64,000 bases of DNA from Streptomyces sp. SW4 (GTDB taxonomy: Bacteria; Actinomycetota; Actinomycetes; Streptomycetales; Streptomycetaceae): contig QKWM01000004.1 in assembly GCA_003248315.1 (NCBI GenBank), positions 5,391,001-5,455,000 on the forward strand. Reading direction: 5' to 3'. The notes under the pieces are model-generated. The model saw nothing but the letters and a program-made list of their open reading frames with translations, was not told the origin of the DNA and did no database searches. Made by a program: the position numbers and the translations under genes. Below, in pieces: positions 36,848-45,932 of the stretch. The number at the start of each line of letters is the position of its first letter. Within the stretch, counting starts at the first letter, position 1.

Positions 36848-37240
36848 TCACGGGTCCGTACGGTGCCGCAGGTGCTCGTTGTGCCACAGGATCGCCCGCC
36901 GGATCTGCGGTTCGTCCAGACCGGTGCGGCAGCCGAGCTGCTCCAGGGTGAGGGCGGGCGGGCCCGCGGTCAGCTCCCGGGTCAGCTTGGCCGCCCACAG
37001 CTCCTCCTGCACGAACGGACGGTGCCGGTAGCTCTCCCGGACCAGCTCGAAGTGGGCGTCGCCGCAGGCCGTGACGCGCCGGAGCCCGTCGTGCCAGTCC
37101 TGGTCGGGGTGGGCCGCGGAGGAGTCGGCGACGTATCCCGTCACCGCCCGGTCCGCGGGAAAGGTCAGGCCGCACAGATCGCACAGTTCGAGCGGGCCGG
37201 GACGGCCCGGCCGTCGCCTGGTGCGCCGACGCTTCCACAT
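36848..37240 (-). CDS. Hypothetical protein with N-terminal Cys-x2-Cys
   Basis: 130 residues. A basic start (MWKRRRTRRRPGR) leads to ELCDLCGLTFP and, 40 residues later, VTACGDAHFELV. This gives Cys, Cys, Cys and His residues that could bind zinc. The C-terminal half (EELWAAKLTRELTAG, LEQLGCRTGLDEPQIRRAILWHNEHL) is helical and resembles a helix-turn-helix, so nucleic-acid binding is plausible. No close family recognised. Monocistronic. Confidence 0.6.
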   Translation of the reverse strand: MWKRRRTRRRPGRPGPLELCDLCGLTFPADRAVTGYVADSSAAHPDQDWHDGLRRVTACGDAHFELVRESYRHRPFVQEELWAAKLTRELTAGPPALTLEQLGCRTGLDEPQIRRAILWHNEHLRHRTDP

Positions 37241-37395
37241 AGCGACTCCCGGTGCTCGTCCGCCTCGGCGCGCCGGTCCCGCGGGGCCGGCGCCGCTGTC
37301 CAGGAGTTACCCGCATCGGCCGGGGCAAACGCGCCCGGCGGCCCTCCTGGCCGGAACCCGGCGGCCCATCCGGCCGGACCCGTGCGCCGCGCCGT

Positions 37396-38701
37396 TCACA
37401 GCCGTTCGTTCGCCACGTCGTCCTCGGCCGGACCGTGCCGTCCGCGCCGCCGGGCCCGGTGCAGCCGCAGCCGGTCGAGGCGGGCGATGACGGGGGAGGC
37501 CGTCACGCCGTGCAGGACCACGGACGCGAGGACGGTGAAGGTCACCACGGCCCACAGCTCCTCGGCCGGCACGGGGAATTCCTCGGTGCCGAGGGCGTAC
37601 GCGAGATAGAACAGCGAACCGATGCCGCGGATGCCGAAGAAGGCGGTCACCAGGCGCTCCCGGGGCCCGGCGGCCGTCCCCAGCAGCGCGGTCCAGCCGG
37701 TCAGCGGGCGGACGGCCGCCAGCACCAGCAGACCGACGAGCGCACCCTGCCAGGTCAGCTCCGACAGCCCGCCCTGCGCGACGTAGGCGCCGAGCGCGAA
37801 GAGCAGACCGGCGGTCAGCAGCCGCTCCACCTGCTCGACGAAGTCGTGCAGGATCCCGTGGTAGCCGTGGGCGCGTTCCGCGGCGCGGATCCGGCAGGCG
37901 GTGACGAAGACCGCGAGGAAGCCGTAGCCGTGGAGCAGCTCGGTCAGCCCGTAGGCGAGGAACGTGGCGCCCAGGGCGACGAAACCCTCCCGGTGCTCGG
38001 ACAGGCGCATCGCCGGACGGCCGGCGCGGAAGAAGAGCCAGCCCAGCAGCCGGCCCACCGCGAGCCCGGCCAGCACCCCGACCACGCACTTGTACGCCAC
38101 GTCGACCAGGAGCCAGTGCCCGATCCAGCCGTCCGACCAGCCGGCGCCCGCGGCGGCCGCCAGCGACGTGGCGGCCAGGACGACGGGGAAGGCCAGGCCG
38201 TCGTTGAGACCGGCCTCACTGGTCAGCGCGAACCGTGCCTCGTCCTCGTCGTGCTCGGAGTCGGTCGGCGCGCCGACCCGCACCTCGGATGCGAGCACGG
38301 GGTCGGTGGGGCGAGCACGGCCGCCAGCAGCAGTGCGGCGGCCGGCGGCCAGTCCAGCAGCAGCCAGGCGAGCACACCGGTCGCGGCGACGGTCAGCGGC
38401 ATGGTGAGGCCCAGCAGCCGCCAGGTGGTGTGCCACCGGCGCCGTCCGAAGGGACGGTTGAGGGCGAGTCCGGCGCCCATCAGCGAGATCACGACGCAGA
38501 CCTCGGTGAGGTGCTCCACCCACAGCCGGTCGCGCACCGGGTCGATGTCCGGAACGGGCGTCGGCAGGGCGTGGAAGACCATGCCGCAGACCAGGAACAC
38601 GAGCGGTACGGACAGTGGCCTGCCGGCCACCACCCGGGCAGCACCGCGGCGGCGAGCGCACCGGCGCCGAGCAGCGCGAGGAGGAAGTCGGCCGAGGTCA
38701 T
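37396..38701 (-). CDS. CPA1-type Na+/H+ antiporter, frameshifted
   Basis: About 435 residues after repair, 11-12 membrane segments. The ion-binding region of NhaP/CPA1 exchangers is visible: LAPTDPVLASEVRVG, then SEAGLNDGLAFPVVL, and FFGIRGIGSLFYLAYAL near the C-terminus. It probably expels Na+ or K+ against protons. The ATG at 38701 begins TSADFLLALLGAGALAAAV. Breaks near 38640 and 38310 each lack one base. Twenty bases separate it from the upstream ANTAR gene on the same strand, so the two may be co-transcribed. Confidence 0.87.
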
Positions 38702-38721
38702 CGGTCACGTGGGCCCGGCGC

Positions 38722-39423
38722 TCACGGCAGTGCGCCCTTCTCGCAGACGTGGCGGGCCACGTCCCGGAGCTTGACGTTGTGGTCCTGCGAGTAGCGGCGC
38801 AGCGAGTCGAAGGCCTGGCGCTCGGTGAGCCGGTGGCTGCCCATGAGGATGCCCATCGCCTCACCGATCAGGTGCCGCGTGTCGATGGCCTGCTGGAGCT
38901 GGGAGTGCGTACGGGCGCTGGAGAAGGCGACCGCGGCGTGGGAGGCCAGCAGCCAGCCGGCGGTCTCGCTGGACTCGGTGAAGGCGCCGGGGCGGCGGGA
39001 GTAGAAGTTCAGCGCGCCGAGTTCCTCGTCCTCGGTGTAGAGCAGGATGCCCATCATGCTGCCCAGCCCCAGCTTCCGGGCCTCGGGCACGTAGGCGGGC
39101 CACCGCCGGGCGGCCTCGCCGGAGTCCCCGAAGTCGACGATCCGGAACGTCCGCTCGTCGGCGGACGGGCGCGCGGCGTCGAAGCAGGGGCCCTCCGCCA
39201 GGCGTTCCTGGAGCCGGTCGCTCTGGACGACGAGTTCCTCGGTGGGCGCGACGGACTGCGCCCGCTTCCCGCGCAGGACGAGGATGCCCGCCGCGTCGCA
39301 GCCCTGGACGAACTCGACCGCCGACGCCGTGATCCGCTCCAGCGTGTCGTGCACCGACTCCTGCGCCAGCAGGTCCCTCGCCAGCGTCGCCATCTGCTGG
39401 GCGAAGCTGCGCCAGTCGTCCAT
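38722..39423 (-). CDS. GAF-ANTAR transcription antitermination regulator
   Basis: 233 residues, intact. Residues 15-150 form a GAF domain (DAAGILVLRGKRAQ, LNFYSRRPGAF). Residues 170-225 form an ANTAR RNA-binding domain: the conserved pattern IDTRHLIGEAMGILMGSHRLTERQAFDSLRRYSQDHNVKLRDVARHV. ANTAR proteins bind paired hairpins in nascent RNA and prevent termination; Streptomyces has many GAF-ANTAR paralogues. It may regulate the antiporter gene that follows, but no tandem-hairpin target was identified. Confidence 0.9.
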   Translation of the reverse strand: MDDWRSFAQQMATLARDLLAQESVHDTLERITASAVEFVQGCDAAGILVLRGKRAQSVAPTEELVVQSDRLQERLAEGPCFDAARPSADERTFRIVDFGDSGEAARRWPAYVPEARKLGLGSMMGILLYTEDEELGALNFYSRRPGAFTESSETAGWLLASHAAVAFSSARTHSQLQQAIDTRHLIGEAMGILMGSHRLTERQAFDSLRRYSQDHNVKLRDVARHVCEKGALP

Positions 39424-39658
39424 GCGGGCCTCCTCCGGTCGACGTCCGCGCCCGGCCCACCGGGCGCCGGGGACCTCCAGGTACTGCCCCGCCGGCCGCG
39501 GGCCGTAAGCCGATCACGCGGGTTGCTGCCCGGCCGGGCGACCGGGTGTGAGCCGACCGCCGTATCGCCGTGCACCGGTCCCCGTGTGCCCTGCGACCGG
39601 GACGCCACTCCCCGGAAACCGGCGTCGCCCCCGGTGGGGCGGCCGCCCGCGGACCGGC

Positions 39659-40268
39659 TCAGCCGTCCGTCGCGCGGTACGGACGGATGCGCATGCCGGG
39701 GCGGCGGCGGTGCACGGTGAGGTACGTCAGACCGCGCGGGCCGGCGTCGATGCCCCGTTCGCAGCCGTGCGGAAGCCAGAGGAGGCCGCCCTCGCCGAGC
39801 GGCCGCCGTTCGCCGGCGGCGTCGGTGAGCGTGCCGTCGCCACCGAGCACGAGCAGCAGCACGTCGAGGTCCGGCTCGGTGTGCGCCTCGACGCGTCCGG
39901 CGGGCGGCAGGCGCACCACGTTGGCGTCCAGCTGCCGCCCTGACTCGGCCAGCCGCCACAGGGCGCCGGCGGGCGCGTCGGCGAGGGCGGCCAGCTCGGC
40001 CGTGTCGCACAGGAGGCGGGGAGGGGCACGTCCACGTCCCCGACGGGCCCGGCGACGGACGGCTCGCCCGGTCCGCCGGACGGTTCGCCTGGCCCGCCGC
40101 CGGACGGTGCGCCCGCCCCGCCGCCGGACGGTGCGCCCGCCCCGCCGCCGGACGGCCGGGTCGCCTCGCCGGGACCAGGACCAGGACCAGGACCGGGCCG
40201 GGCCCGGGTCCGTGCCCGGGGTCCGTGCCGGGGTGCGACCCGCTCCGGCCCCGCTCGTCCGCTGTCAT
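39659..40268 (-). CDS. Cupin domain protein with disordered N-terminus, frameshifted
   Basis: About 203 residues after repair. The C-terminal 110 residues show a single cupin barrel: RLPPAGRVEAHTEPDLDVLLLVLGG, LGEGGLLWLPHGCERGI and GLTYLTVHRRRPG. The N-terminal 75 residues are a Gly/Pro/Ser/Ala linker encoded by a 24-bp tandem repeat (about 40090-40160). ATG at 40268 has GGAGGCAGTG upstream. Breaks near 40170 and 40018 each lack one base; the second repairs DVDVPLPRLLCDTAEL. The cupin His set is incomplete, so metal binding is uncertain. Perhaps a sensor or small-molecule binder. Confidence 0.65.
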
Positions 40269-40300
40269 CACTGCCTCCGCACTCCTCCGCGCCGCCCGCG

Positions 40301-40345
40301 GCCTGCCGCCCGGCGGCCTGCCGCCCGGCGGCCTGCCGCCCGTCG
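40301..40345. repeat. 15-bp tandem repeat, three copies
   Basis: Unit GCCTGCCGCCCGGCG is repeated three times (last copy diverging) between the cupin and ABC ATPase genes. Confidence 0.75.
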
Positions 40346-40522
40346 GGCTTCGCCCGCCGTCCGCGGGCCTTCGGCCCGACGCCCCCCTGGGCGCCCGCGA
40401 AGGAAGAACCTAGCGATGCCGGCCGGGTCGGACCACCTCGCCGCCACCGGCTCCGCCTCGCGGTACGAGAACGACGAGGACGCCGATGACGACACCCGCC
40501 CGGCGACCCGGCCGGGGCGGCC

Positions 40523-41368
40523 TCAGCCCGTTCGCCGTACCGCGCGCACTCCCGAGTACGCCGCCCAGCGGCCGTCCCGCCGGGTCACCGTGATGTCGCG
40601 GCCGAAGCAGGCGGTCAGCCGCGCGTCGGTCAGGACCTCGGCCACGGGCCCGCGGGCCAGGACCCGGCCCTCCCGCAGCAGCAGCGCGTGCCCGACGGCC
40701 GGGGACAGCTCCTCCAGATGGTGGGTGACCGTCACGGTGGCCAGCCGCGGCCGGTCCTCGGCCAGCTGGTGCAGGGCCTCGATGAGATCCTCCCGGGACG
40801 GCAGGTCCAGCGCGTTGAACGGCTCGTCCAGCAGCAGCAGCCCGGGGTCGGCCATCAGCGCCCGGGCGATGAGCACGCGCGCCCGCTGGCCGCCCGAGCA
40901 CACCCCGTACGGCCGGTCCGCCAGCTCCTTGACGCCCAGCTCGGTCAGGAGCGTCTGGGCCCGCTCCCGGACCTCGTCGCCGTACATCCGCCACAGCGGC
41001 TGCACGGTGCCGGTGTGCCCGGTCAGCACGACGGCGTGCGCGGTGAGGTCCTCGGGCACCCGCTGGGCGGCGGTGACGTGGCCGATGCGGGCACGCAGCT
41101 CGCGGACGTCCACCTTGCCGAGCCGGTCGCCGAGCACCTCGACGCTGCCGGTCGTGGGATGCATCAGGGCGCCCAGCAGCCGCAGCAGGGTGGTCTTCCC
41201 GGCGCCGTTGGCCCCCAGCAGCGCCCAGTGCTGGCCCGGCCCGACCGTCCAGTCGATCCCGTCGAGGATCAGCTGCCCGGTCGTGCAACGCCGGACGCCC
41301 ACGCCACCGAGGCGGACGACGGGCGCTCCCGGACCGCCCGCCGCGCACCCCGTCTGCTCTCCGGTCAT
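40523..41368 (-). CDS. ABC transporter ATP-binding protein
   Basis: 281 residues, intact. Walker A GANGAGKTT, signature VCSGGQRARVLIARAL, Walker B LLLLDEPFNALD and switch His VTHHLEEL are all present. No permease or binding protein is adjacent, so it is either a stand-alone ATPase like ModF-type proteins or works with distant subunits. The ATG at 41368 follows AAGGGAGTCACAGC. It is divergent from a coiled-coil gene, and a small dyad (CAACA-N4-TGTTG) lies in the shared promoter region. Confidence 0.87.
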   Translation of the reverse strand: MTGEQTGCAAGGPGAPVVRLGGVGVRRCTTGQLILDGIDWTVGPGQHWALLGANGAGKTTLLRLLGALMHPTTGSVEVLGDRLGKVDVRELRARIGHVTAAQRVPEDLTAHAVVLTGHTGTVQPLWRMYGDEVRERAQTLLTELGVKELADRPYGVCSGGQRARVLIARALMADPGLLLLDEPFNALDLPSREDLIEALHQLAEDRPRLATVTVTHHLEELSPAVGHALLLREGRVLARGPVAEVLTDARLTACFGRDITVTRRDGRWAAYSGVRAVRRTG

Positions 41369-41420
41369 GCTGTGACTCCCTTCTCCCGCGGACGCCGTCG
41401 TCCACGACGCACAGTAGATG

Positions 41421-41434
41421 CAACAGCCATGTTG
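41421..41434. promoter_or_regulatory. Small AT-containing dyad in a divergent promoter region
   Basis: CAACA and TGTTG separated by GCCA, in a locally AT-rich patch between the ABC ATPase and the coiled-coil gene. A regulator site is possible but the arms are only 5 bp. Confidence 0.25.
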
Positions 41435-41519
41435 TTTCCGGGGTGTCCGGGTCCTGGACGGCCCCCGCAGGGTGGTGTCCCGGGCGTGCGCGGCCGGCCC
41501 GGCCGGTGGACTCTGGGGG

Positions 41520-42491
41520 ATGCAGCGCAGCAGCACGCGCGGACGCTCAGGCGCCGGCCGGGACGTGGAGGCGGTCCTCGACGAGCTGTACACCACGCCG
41601 CCGCCGCGCTTCGTCCCGCGCCGCGAGGAACTGGCCGCCGCCGCGAGGACGGCAGGCCGCGCCGAGGACGCCCGCCGCATCCACGCCGCCCGCCGCCCCA
41701 CGCTCGCCGCCTGGGCGGCCAACCTGCTGCTGCGGTCCCGGCCGGAGGAGGCCCGGCGCCTGCTGGAGCTGGGCGAGGCACTGCGCGAGGCCTACCGCAC
41801 CCTGGACGCCGCCGAGCTGAAGGCACTGTCCGCGCAGCGGCGCATCGCCGCCGCACTGACCCAGCAGGCCGCCCTCCTCGCCGACGAGGCGGGGCACCCC
41901 CTGTCGGCCGCCGTCCGGCAGGACGTCGAGGCGACCCTCCAGGCCGTGCTGGCCGACCAGGAGGCCGCCGACCGGTGGGCCGGCGGCCGGCTCCATACCG
42001 CCCTCTCCCCGCCGTCGGCGTTCCCCGGCACCCCCGCCGCGGCGGACACCGGCCCGCCGCCCGCGGAACCGCCCGCGGAACCGGCGGCGGAACCGAGCGC
42101 ACCGCCGCCGAAGGGGAGCACCCCGCCGCCGAAGGACCGGCTCGCCGAACAGCGCCGCAAGCGGCAGGAGCGGCTCGAACGGGCCCGGGAAGCGGCCCGG
42201 GAGGCCGCGGACCGGCTCGACGAGGAGCGGTCGGCCCGCGCCGCGGCCGAGGCCGGCCTCCACCGGGCACGGGAACGGCACGAGGAGGCCCGGCGCCGGG
42301 TGGCCGACGCCGAGCAGCGGCTGCGGCGGGCCGAGGAGGACCTCGCGGACGCCGGGCGGGAACGGCACGACGCGGAGGAACGCGACCGCGCGGCGAAGGA
42401 CGCCCTGGCCCGGGCCGAACGCGCGGCCCGCGAGGCCGACCGCGAGCTCCGCCGCCTGGACCGCGGGGCCGGGACACGGCCCGGCCGGTGA
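41520..42491 (+). CDS. Coiled-coil hypothetical protein
   Basis: 323 residues. Residues 15-150 are mixed helical (DVEAVLDELYTTPPPRFVPR, PTLAAWAANLLLRSRPEEARRLLELGEALREAY), residues 160-210 are Pro-rich and disordered, and residues 215-310 are a long charged coiled coil (QERLERAREAAREAADRLDE, ERHDAEERDRAAKDALARAE). Many Streptomyces carry a similar gene of unknown function. The ATG at 41520 lies just after CTCTGGGGG. It precedes the Ku gene by 135 bases; co-function in DNA repair is possible but unsupported otherwise. Confidence 0.8.
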   Translation: MQRSSTRGRSGAGRDVEAVLDELYTTPPPRFVPRREELAAAARTAGRAEDARRIHAARRPTLAAWAANLLLRSRPEEARRLLELGEALREAYRTLDAAELKALSAQRRIAAALTQQAALLADEAGHPLSAAVRQDVEATLQAVLADQEAADRWAGGRLHTALSPPSAFPGTPAAADTGPPPAEPPAEPAAEPSAPPPKGSTPPPKDRLAEQRRKRQERLERAREAAREAADRLDEERSARAAAEAGLHRARERHEEARRRVADAEQRLRRAEEDLADAGRERHDAEERDRAAKDALARAERAAREADRELRRLDRGAGTRPGR

Positions 42492-42626
42492 GCCGGCGCG
42501 GGGCCCGGGTGCCGGCCGGCCCGCGGGCGAGGGCCGGTCCCCGCGCGGATTCCCGCAAGGGGCGATCACGGCCGCCCGCAACTACGGTGTGGATCACCGG
42601 GGGAGCGGCACGAGGAACGGACGGCC

Positions 42627-43702
42627 ATGGCACGTGCGATCTGGACCGGCGTGATCAGCTTCGGGCTGGTCAGCGTGCCGGTCGGCCTGTTCACCGCCAC
42701 GGAGGACCACACGGTCCACTTCCACCAGCTCCAGCGCGGCACCGCCGACCGGATCCGCAACCGGCGCGTCAACGAGCGCACCGGCGACGAGGTGTCCCCG
42801 AAGGACATCGTCAAGGGCTACGAGGTCGCCGAGGGCGAGTACGTGGTCGTGGAACCCGACGAGCTGGACGCGATCGCACCGGGCCGCTCGCAGACCGTCG
42901 ACATCACCGACTTCGTCGACCTGGCCGAGATCGAGCCCGTGTACTTCGACCGCACCTACTACGTCGCCCCCCGCGGCAAGGAGTACGAGAAGGTCTACGA
43001 GCTGCTGCGCGCCGCGCTCGCCGACACGGGCAGGGCCGGCATCGCCACGGTCGTCATGCGCGGCAAGCAGTACCTGACCGCGCTGCGGGCCGAGGACCGG
43101 CTGCTGGTGCTGCAGACGCTGCACTGGGCCGACGAGGTCCGCGACCCCGTGGCCGAGCTGCCCGGGCTGCCCGAGCGGCGCGCGGGAAAGGGCCGGGAGC
43201 TGACCATGGCCGTGCAGCTGATCGAGGCCATGAGCGGCCCGTGGGAGCCCGGCCGGTACCACGACACCTACCAGGAGAAGGTCCGCGAGCTGGTGACGGC
43301 CAAGGCGGCCGGCCAGGAGGTCGCGGCGGCCGAGGAGGCGCCGCGCGCCACCGACGTCATCGACCTGATGGCCGTCCTGGAGAACAGCCTCGACCAGGCC
43401 CGCGGCACCGGCCGGGCGAGGGCCGGCGAACCACGGCGGGAGAAGCGGCCGAAGCAGCCGGCGGGCGCGCGGGGACGCGGGAGCAAGGGGACGAGCGCGG
43501 GCGGCCCGAGCGCCGGAAGCCCGGCGAGGACCGCGGGAAGCCCGCAGAGGACAAGGACGAGCTGAGCCGCCTCAGCAAGGCCGAGCTGTACCGCCGGGCC
43601 ACCGAGCAGGACATCGCCGGACGGTCGAAGATGAACCGCCGGCAACTCGTCGACGCCCTCGCGCGCGCCGGACGCCGGGGCAGGAAGAAGAGCGCCGCCT
43701 GA
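42627..43702 (+). CDS. ku: Ku-type DNA end-binding protein, frameshifted
   Basis: About 358 residues after repair. The core Ku fold begins ARAIWTGVISFGLVSVPVGL and includes TVHFHQLQRGTADRIRNRRVN, VEPDELDAIAPGRSQTVDI, and FDRTYYVAPRGKEYEKVYELL. Bacterial Ku forms a homodimeric ring on DNA ends for end-joining with LigD. This one has an extended basic C-terminus: a Lys/Arg/Gly linker, then LSKAELYRRATEQDIAGRSKMNRRQLVDALARAG, a SAP/HeH-like DNA-binding helix pair, and RRGRKKSAA. One base is missing near 43510. No LigD gene is present in the window. Confidence 0.92.
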
Positions 43703-43899
43703 CCGGCCCGCACGGGGGACCGCGGTCCGCGACGGCGGCGGACGGCACGTACGATCGTCCGGTCCCGCCGGCCGGCGGGGTCCCCGGACCCCTGGGAGCC
43801 GGCCCCGGGGCTCGGGTCCCTCCGGGGCACGGCCCGTCCACGGCCTCCCGGTCCCGCCCGCCCGTCCCGCCGTCCCGTCGTTCCGAGGAGCCGCCGCCG

Positions 43900-44640
43900 G
43901 TGCCCGCCGTCCTGCCGCATCCCCGTACCGGTCCGCAGCCCGAACCCGGCCCGCCCCCGGCGCAGGGCCCGCACCCGGCCACCGGCCCGCACCTGCTCAC
44001 CTGGGAGCGGCTGACCCGGGTCGAGGACGGCGAGCGGCTGCACGCGCTGCTGTGGCGGGCCGGCCCCGGCTGGCGCATGGTCGGCAGCGCCGTGCTGGGC
44101 GGCGGCATCGCCGAGCGGGCCTGGGTGCTCAACGCCCAGGTCTCCCACGGGTACCGCCGCACCGACCCGGTGCGGCACCTGGCCGCGCTCGCCCGGGAGG
44201 CCGGAGCCGACGGCCCGGGCGTCGGCATGATGACCGCCGCCGACGTCCGGGCGGCCGGACACGCCCGGGACGGCGGGGCGGAGGCCCTCGTCACCGCCGG
44301 CGTCTCGGTACGCGGATGGGCGGCCGCGCCCGAGGAAGGGGACACCGGCCAGGCGCCGCCCGGCACGATCAACATCGTCGCCGCGCTTCCCGTACCGCTC
44401 GGTGACGCCGCCCTGGTCAACGCCGTGATGACGGCCACCGAGGCGAAGGTGCAGGCGCTGCTGGACGCCGGGCTCGACTGCTCCGGCACACCCACCGACG
44501 CCGTCTGCGTCGCCGCCCGCACCCCGCGTCCCGGAGCCGGGACCCAGGCCTTCGCCGGTCCCCGCTCCCTGTGGGGCGCCAGGCTGGCCCGGGCCGTGCA
44601 CCGGGCCGTGCTCCGCGCCCTGCCCGCCTCAGCCGGCTGA
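43900..44640 (+). CDS. Adenosylcobinamide amidohydrolase-like protein (CbiZ family)
   Basis: 246 residues, intact. The C-terminal half carries CbiZ landmarks: GTINIVAALPVPLGDAALVNAVMTATEAKVQALLDAGLDCSGTPTDAVCVAA. CbiZ cleaves the amide of adenosylcobinamide or pseudocobalamin to give adenosylcobyric acid for corrinoid salvage. GTG at 43900 follows GAGGAG by nine bases. The first 30 residues are Pro-rich and probably disordered. No cobalamin riboswitch or other corrinoid gene is visible nearby, so the regulation and pathway context are unclear. Confidence 0.8.
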   Translation: MPAVLPHPRTGPQPEPGPPPAQGPHPATGPHLLTWERLTRVEDGERLHALLWRAGPGWRMVGSAVLGGGIAERAWVLNAQVSHGYRRTDPVRHLAALAREAGADGPGVGMMTAADVRAAGHARDGGAEALVTAGVSVRGWAAAPEEGDTGQAPPGTINIVAALPVPLGDAALVNAVMTATEAKVQALLDAGLDCSGTPTDAVCVAARTPRPGAGTQAFAGPRSLWGARLARAVHRAVLRALPASAG

Positions 44641-44660
44641 CGGGCCCGGCTAACGCGGGG

Positions 44661-44921
44661 TCAGCGGGCGCTCCCGCGCCGGACCGCCGCCGCCCGCACC
44701 GCGAGCGCGGTGGCCAGCAGGACCCAGGCCACCGCGGAGTACACCCACGCCGTGGTCCCCCGGACGGCGCCGACGGCGGTCCACACCGCCCACAGGGCGA
44801 GCACCACGCACAGTGCCGTCCAGGCGATGTCGGAGACCCGCGTGCGCAGTTGGGCACGCTGCCGGGTGCCGGGCTCGAGAGCCCCGAGGCCCTGGTCGTC
44901 GGAGGCCTTGTGCGTGTCCAC
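44661..44921 (-). CDS. Small membrane protein with SigB-type promoter
   Basis: 86 residues. An acidic N-terminus (DTHKASDDQGLGALEPGTRQ) is followed by two membrane segments (WTALCVVLALWAVWTAVGAV and WVYSAVAWVLLATALAVRA). GTG at 44921 follows AAGGGACGGTGCC. A perfect GNNT-N15-GGGTAC promoter lies 40 bases upstream, so it is a good candidate SigB-regulon member. No recognised domain. Confidence 0.7.
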   Translation of the reverse strand: MDTHKASDDQGLGALEPGTRQRAQLRTRVSDIAWTALCVVLALWAVWTAVGAVRGTTAWVYSAVAWVLLATALAVRAAAVRRGSAR

Positions 44922-44961
44922 GGCACCGTCCCTTCACTCGCCCGTCGCGAACGGGGTCCGG

Positions 44962-44986
44962 GTACCCCGCGGCACCGGACGTACGC
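44962..44986 (-). promoter_or_regulatory. SigB-type promoter of the small membrane protein gene
   Basis: GCGT, 15 bases, GGGTAC on the minus strand, an exact consensus match with a suitable distance to the start at 44921. Confidence 0.65.
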
Positions 44987-45038
44987 GGGCGCCGCCCGCA
45001 CGCCGTGCGGACGGCGCCCACTGCGGGGCCGGTGCCCG

Positions 45039-45734
45039 TCAGCGCCGCGCGGACTTCTCCAGCGCCTTGTCGAGGGCCTGCGCGAAGCCGTACGCCCACA
45101 GCTGGTTCACCCGCTGGCGCTCGCGGGCGTCCGGGTAGGGGTTGGTGCAGGACGGGCCGGGACCGCCGCCCGACATCAGCTCGCTGCACGGACCCGAGTA
45201 GTGGTCGGGCAGACCGAGCACGTGACCGGTCTCGTGCGCGGTGACCCGCGTCGAGTCGTAGATCTGGTTCTGCCGGTAGTCGAGGAAGATGTAGCCGTTG
45301 CCGCGCCCGTCGGTGGAGGCGTACGAGCCGCGCGAGTCGTTGCCCTCGTAGTAGGCGAAGTCGGCGCCGGAACTTCTCTCCGCCAGCCGTACGCTGGACA
45401 CCGAGCTGTTCCAAATCTGGGTGCTGCGGGATATCTGCGAGCGGAAGCTCGGCGCGCCCGAGGCGTTGTAGTAGACCGTGACCGCGGCCGTGGACTTCGG
45501 GTCGGCGGCGCGCCGCTCGGCGACGGACTTCAGCACCGCCTCGAAGAACGCCCGGGTCTCCCGGGCCCCTTCGCTCGACGGGCCGGCCGACGGCTGGTAG
45601 CCGGCGTGGGCGGCGCCGGCCTGCGGGGAGTGCGGCTGGGGGGCCGCCGCGGTCGCCGACGGGCCGGCACCGAGCGCGGCGGCCGTCAGACCGAGACCCG
45701 CCGCGGCGGACAGGATGGACAGGGACAGTCGCAT
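45039..45734 (-). CDS. snpA: Snapalysin-type secreted zinc metalloprotease (M7)
   Basis: 231 residues, intact. Signal peptide (MRLSLSILSAAAGLGLTAAA) and a short propeptide precede the M7 catalytic domain. The zinc site is VTAHETGHVLGLPDHY: His167, Glu168, His171 and Asp177, the metzincin-like pattern with Asp as third ligand that is specific to snapalysin. The conserved LMSGGGPGPSCTNPYPD follows, with two cysteines likely to pair. It digests milk protein in characterised relatives. Divergent from a LysR regulator with a T-N11-A dyad between them, the known snpR/snpA arrangement. Confidence 0.93.
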   Translation of the reverse strand: MRLSLSILSAAAGLGLTAAALGAGPSATAAAPQPHSPQAGAAHAGYQPSAGPSSEGARETRAFFEAVLKSVAERRAADPKSTAAVTVYYNASGAPSFRSQISRSTQIWNSSVSSVRLAERSSGADFAYYEGNDSRGSYASTDGRGNGYIFLDYRQNQIYDSTRVTAHETGHVLGLPDHYSGPCSELMSGGGPGPSCTNPYPDARERQRVNQLWAYGFAQALDKALEKSARR

Positions 45735-45815
45735 CGATGACTCCTGGAGTGTGGGGGAGAAGTCGTCATCGGTGAGTGTGGGGGCCGCCCGTCCGCTGTG
45801 ATGATGGCAACCGGC

Positions 45816-45832
45816 GATAGCGCCGGGCTATC
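45816..45832. promoter_or_regulatory. LysR T-N11-A operator between snpA and snpR
   Basis: GATAGC-GCCGG-GCTATC contains the T-N11-A signature (TAGC...GCTA). It is centred about 90 bases upstream of snpA, as expected for activation by the divergent LysR protein. Confidence 0.75.
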
Positions 45833-45932
45833 ACGCCGCCGACGGCACGCGCCCTCAGTTGCCGGAACTCGCCCTGGTCCGCCGCCTTTTGTTCACCTGG
45901 CGCAACTCGGTGTTCCGCTCTACGCTCCCCGC

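Noticed and set aside
40688..41368. Complete ABC importer at the ABC ATPase locus
   Set aside because: No permease or binding-protein gene is adjacent; only the ATPase can be supported.
40688..43702. A 1004-codon open frame on the plus strand
   Set aside because: It is antisense to the ABC ATPase, then out of frame with the coiled-coil and Ku genes. Only its last 65 codons are the true end of Ku.
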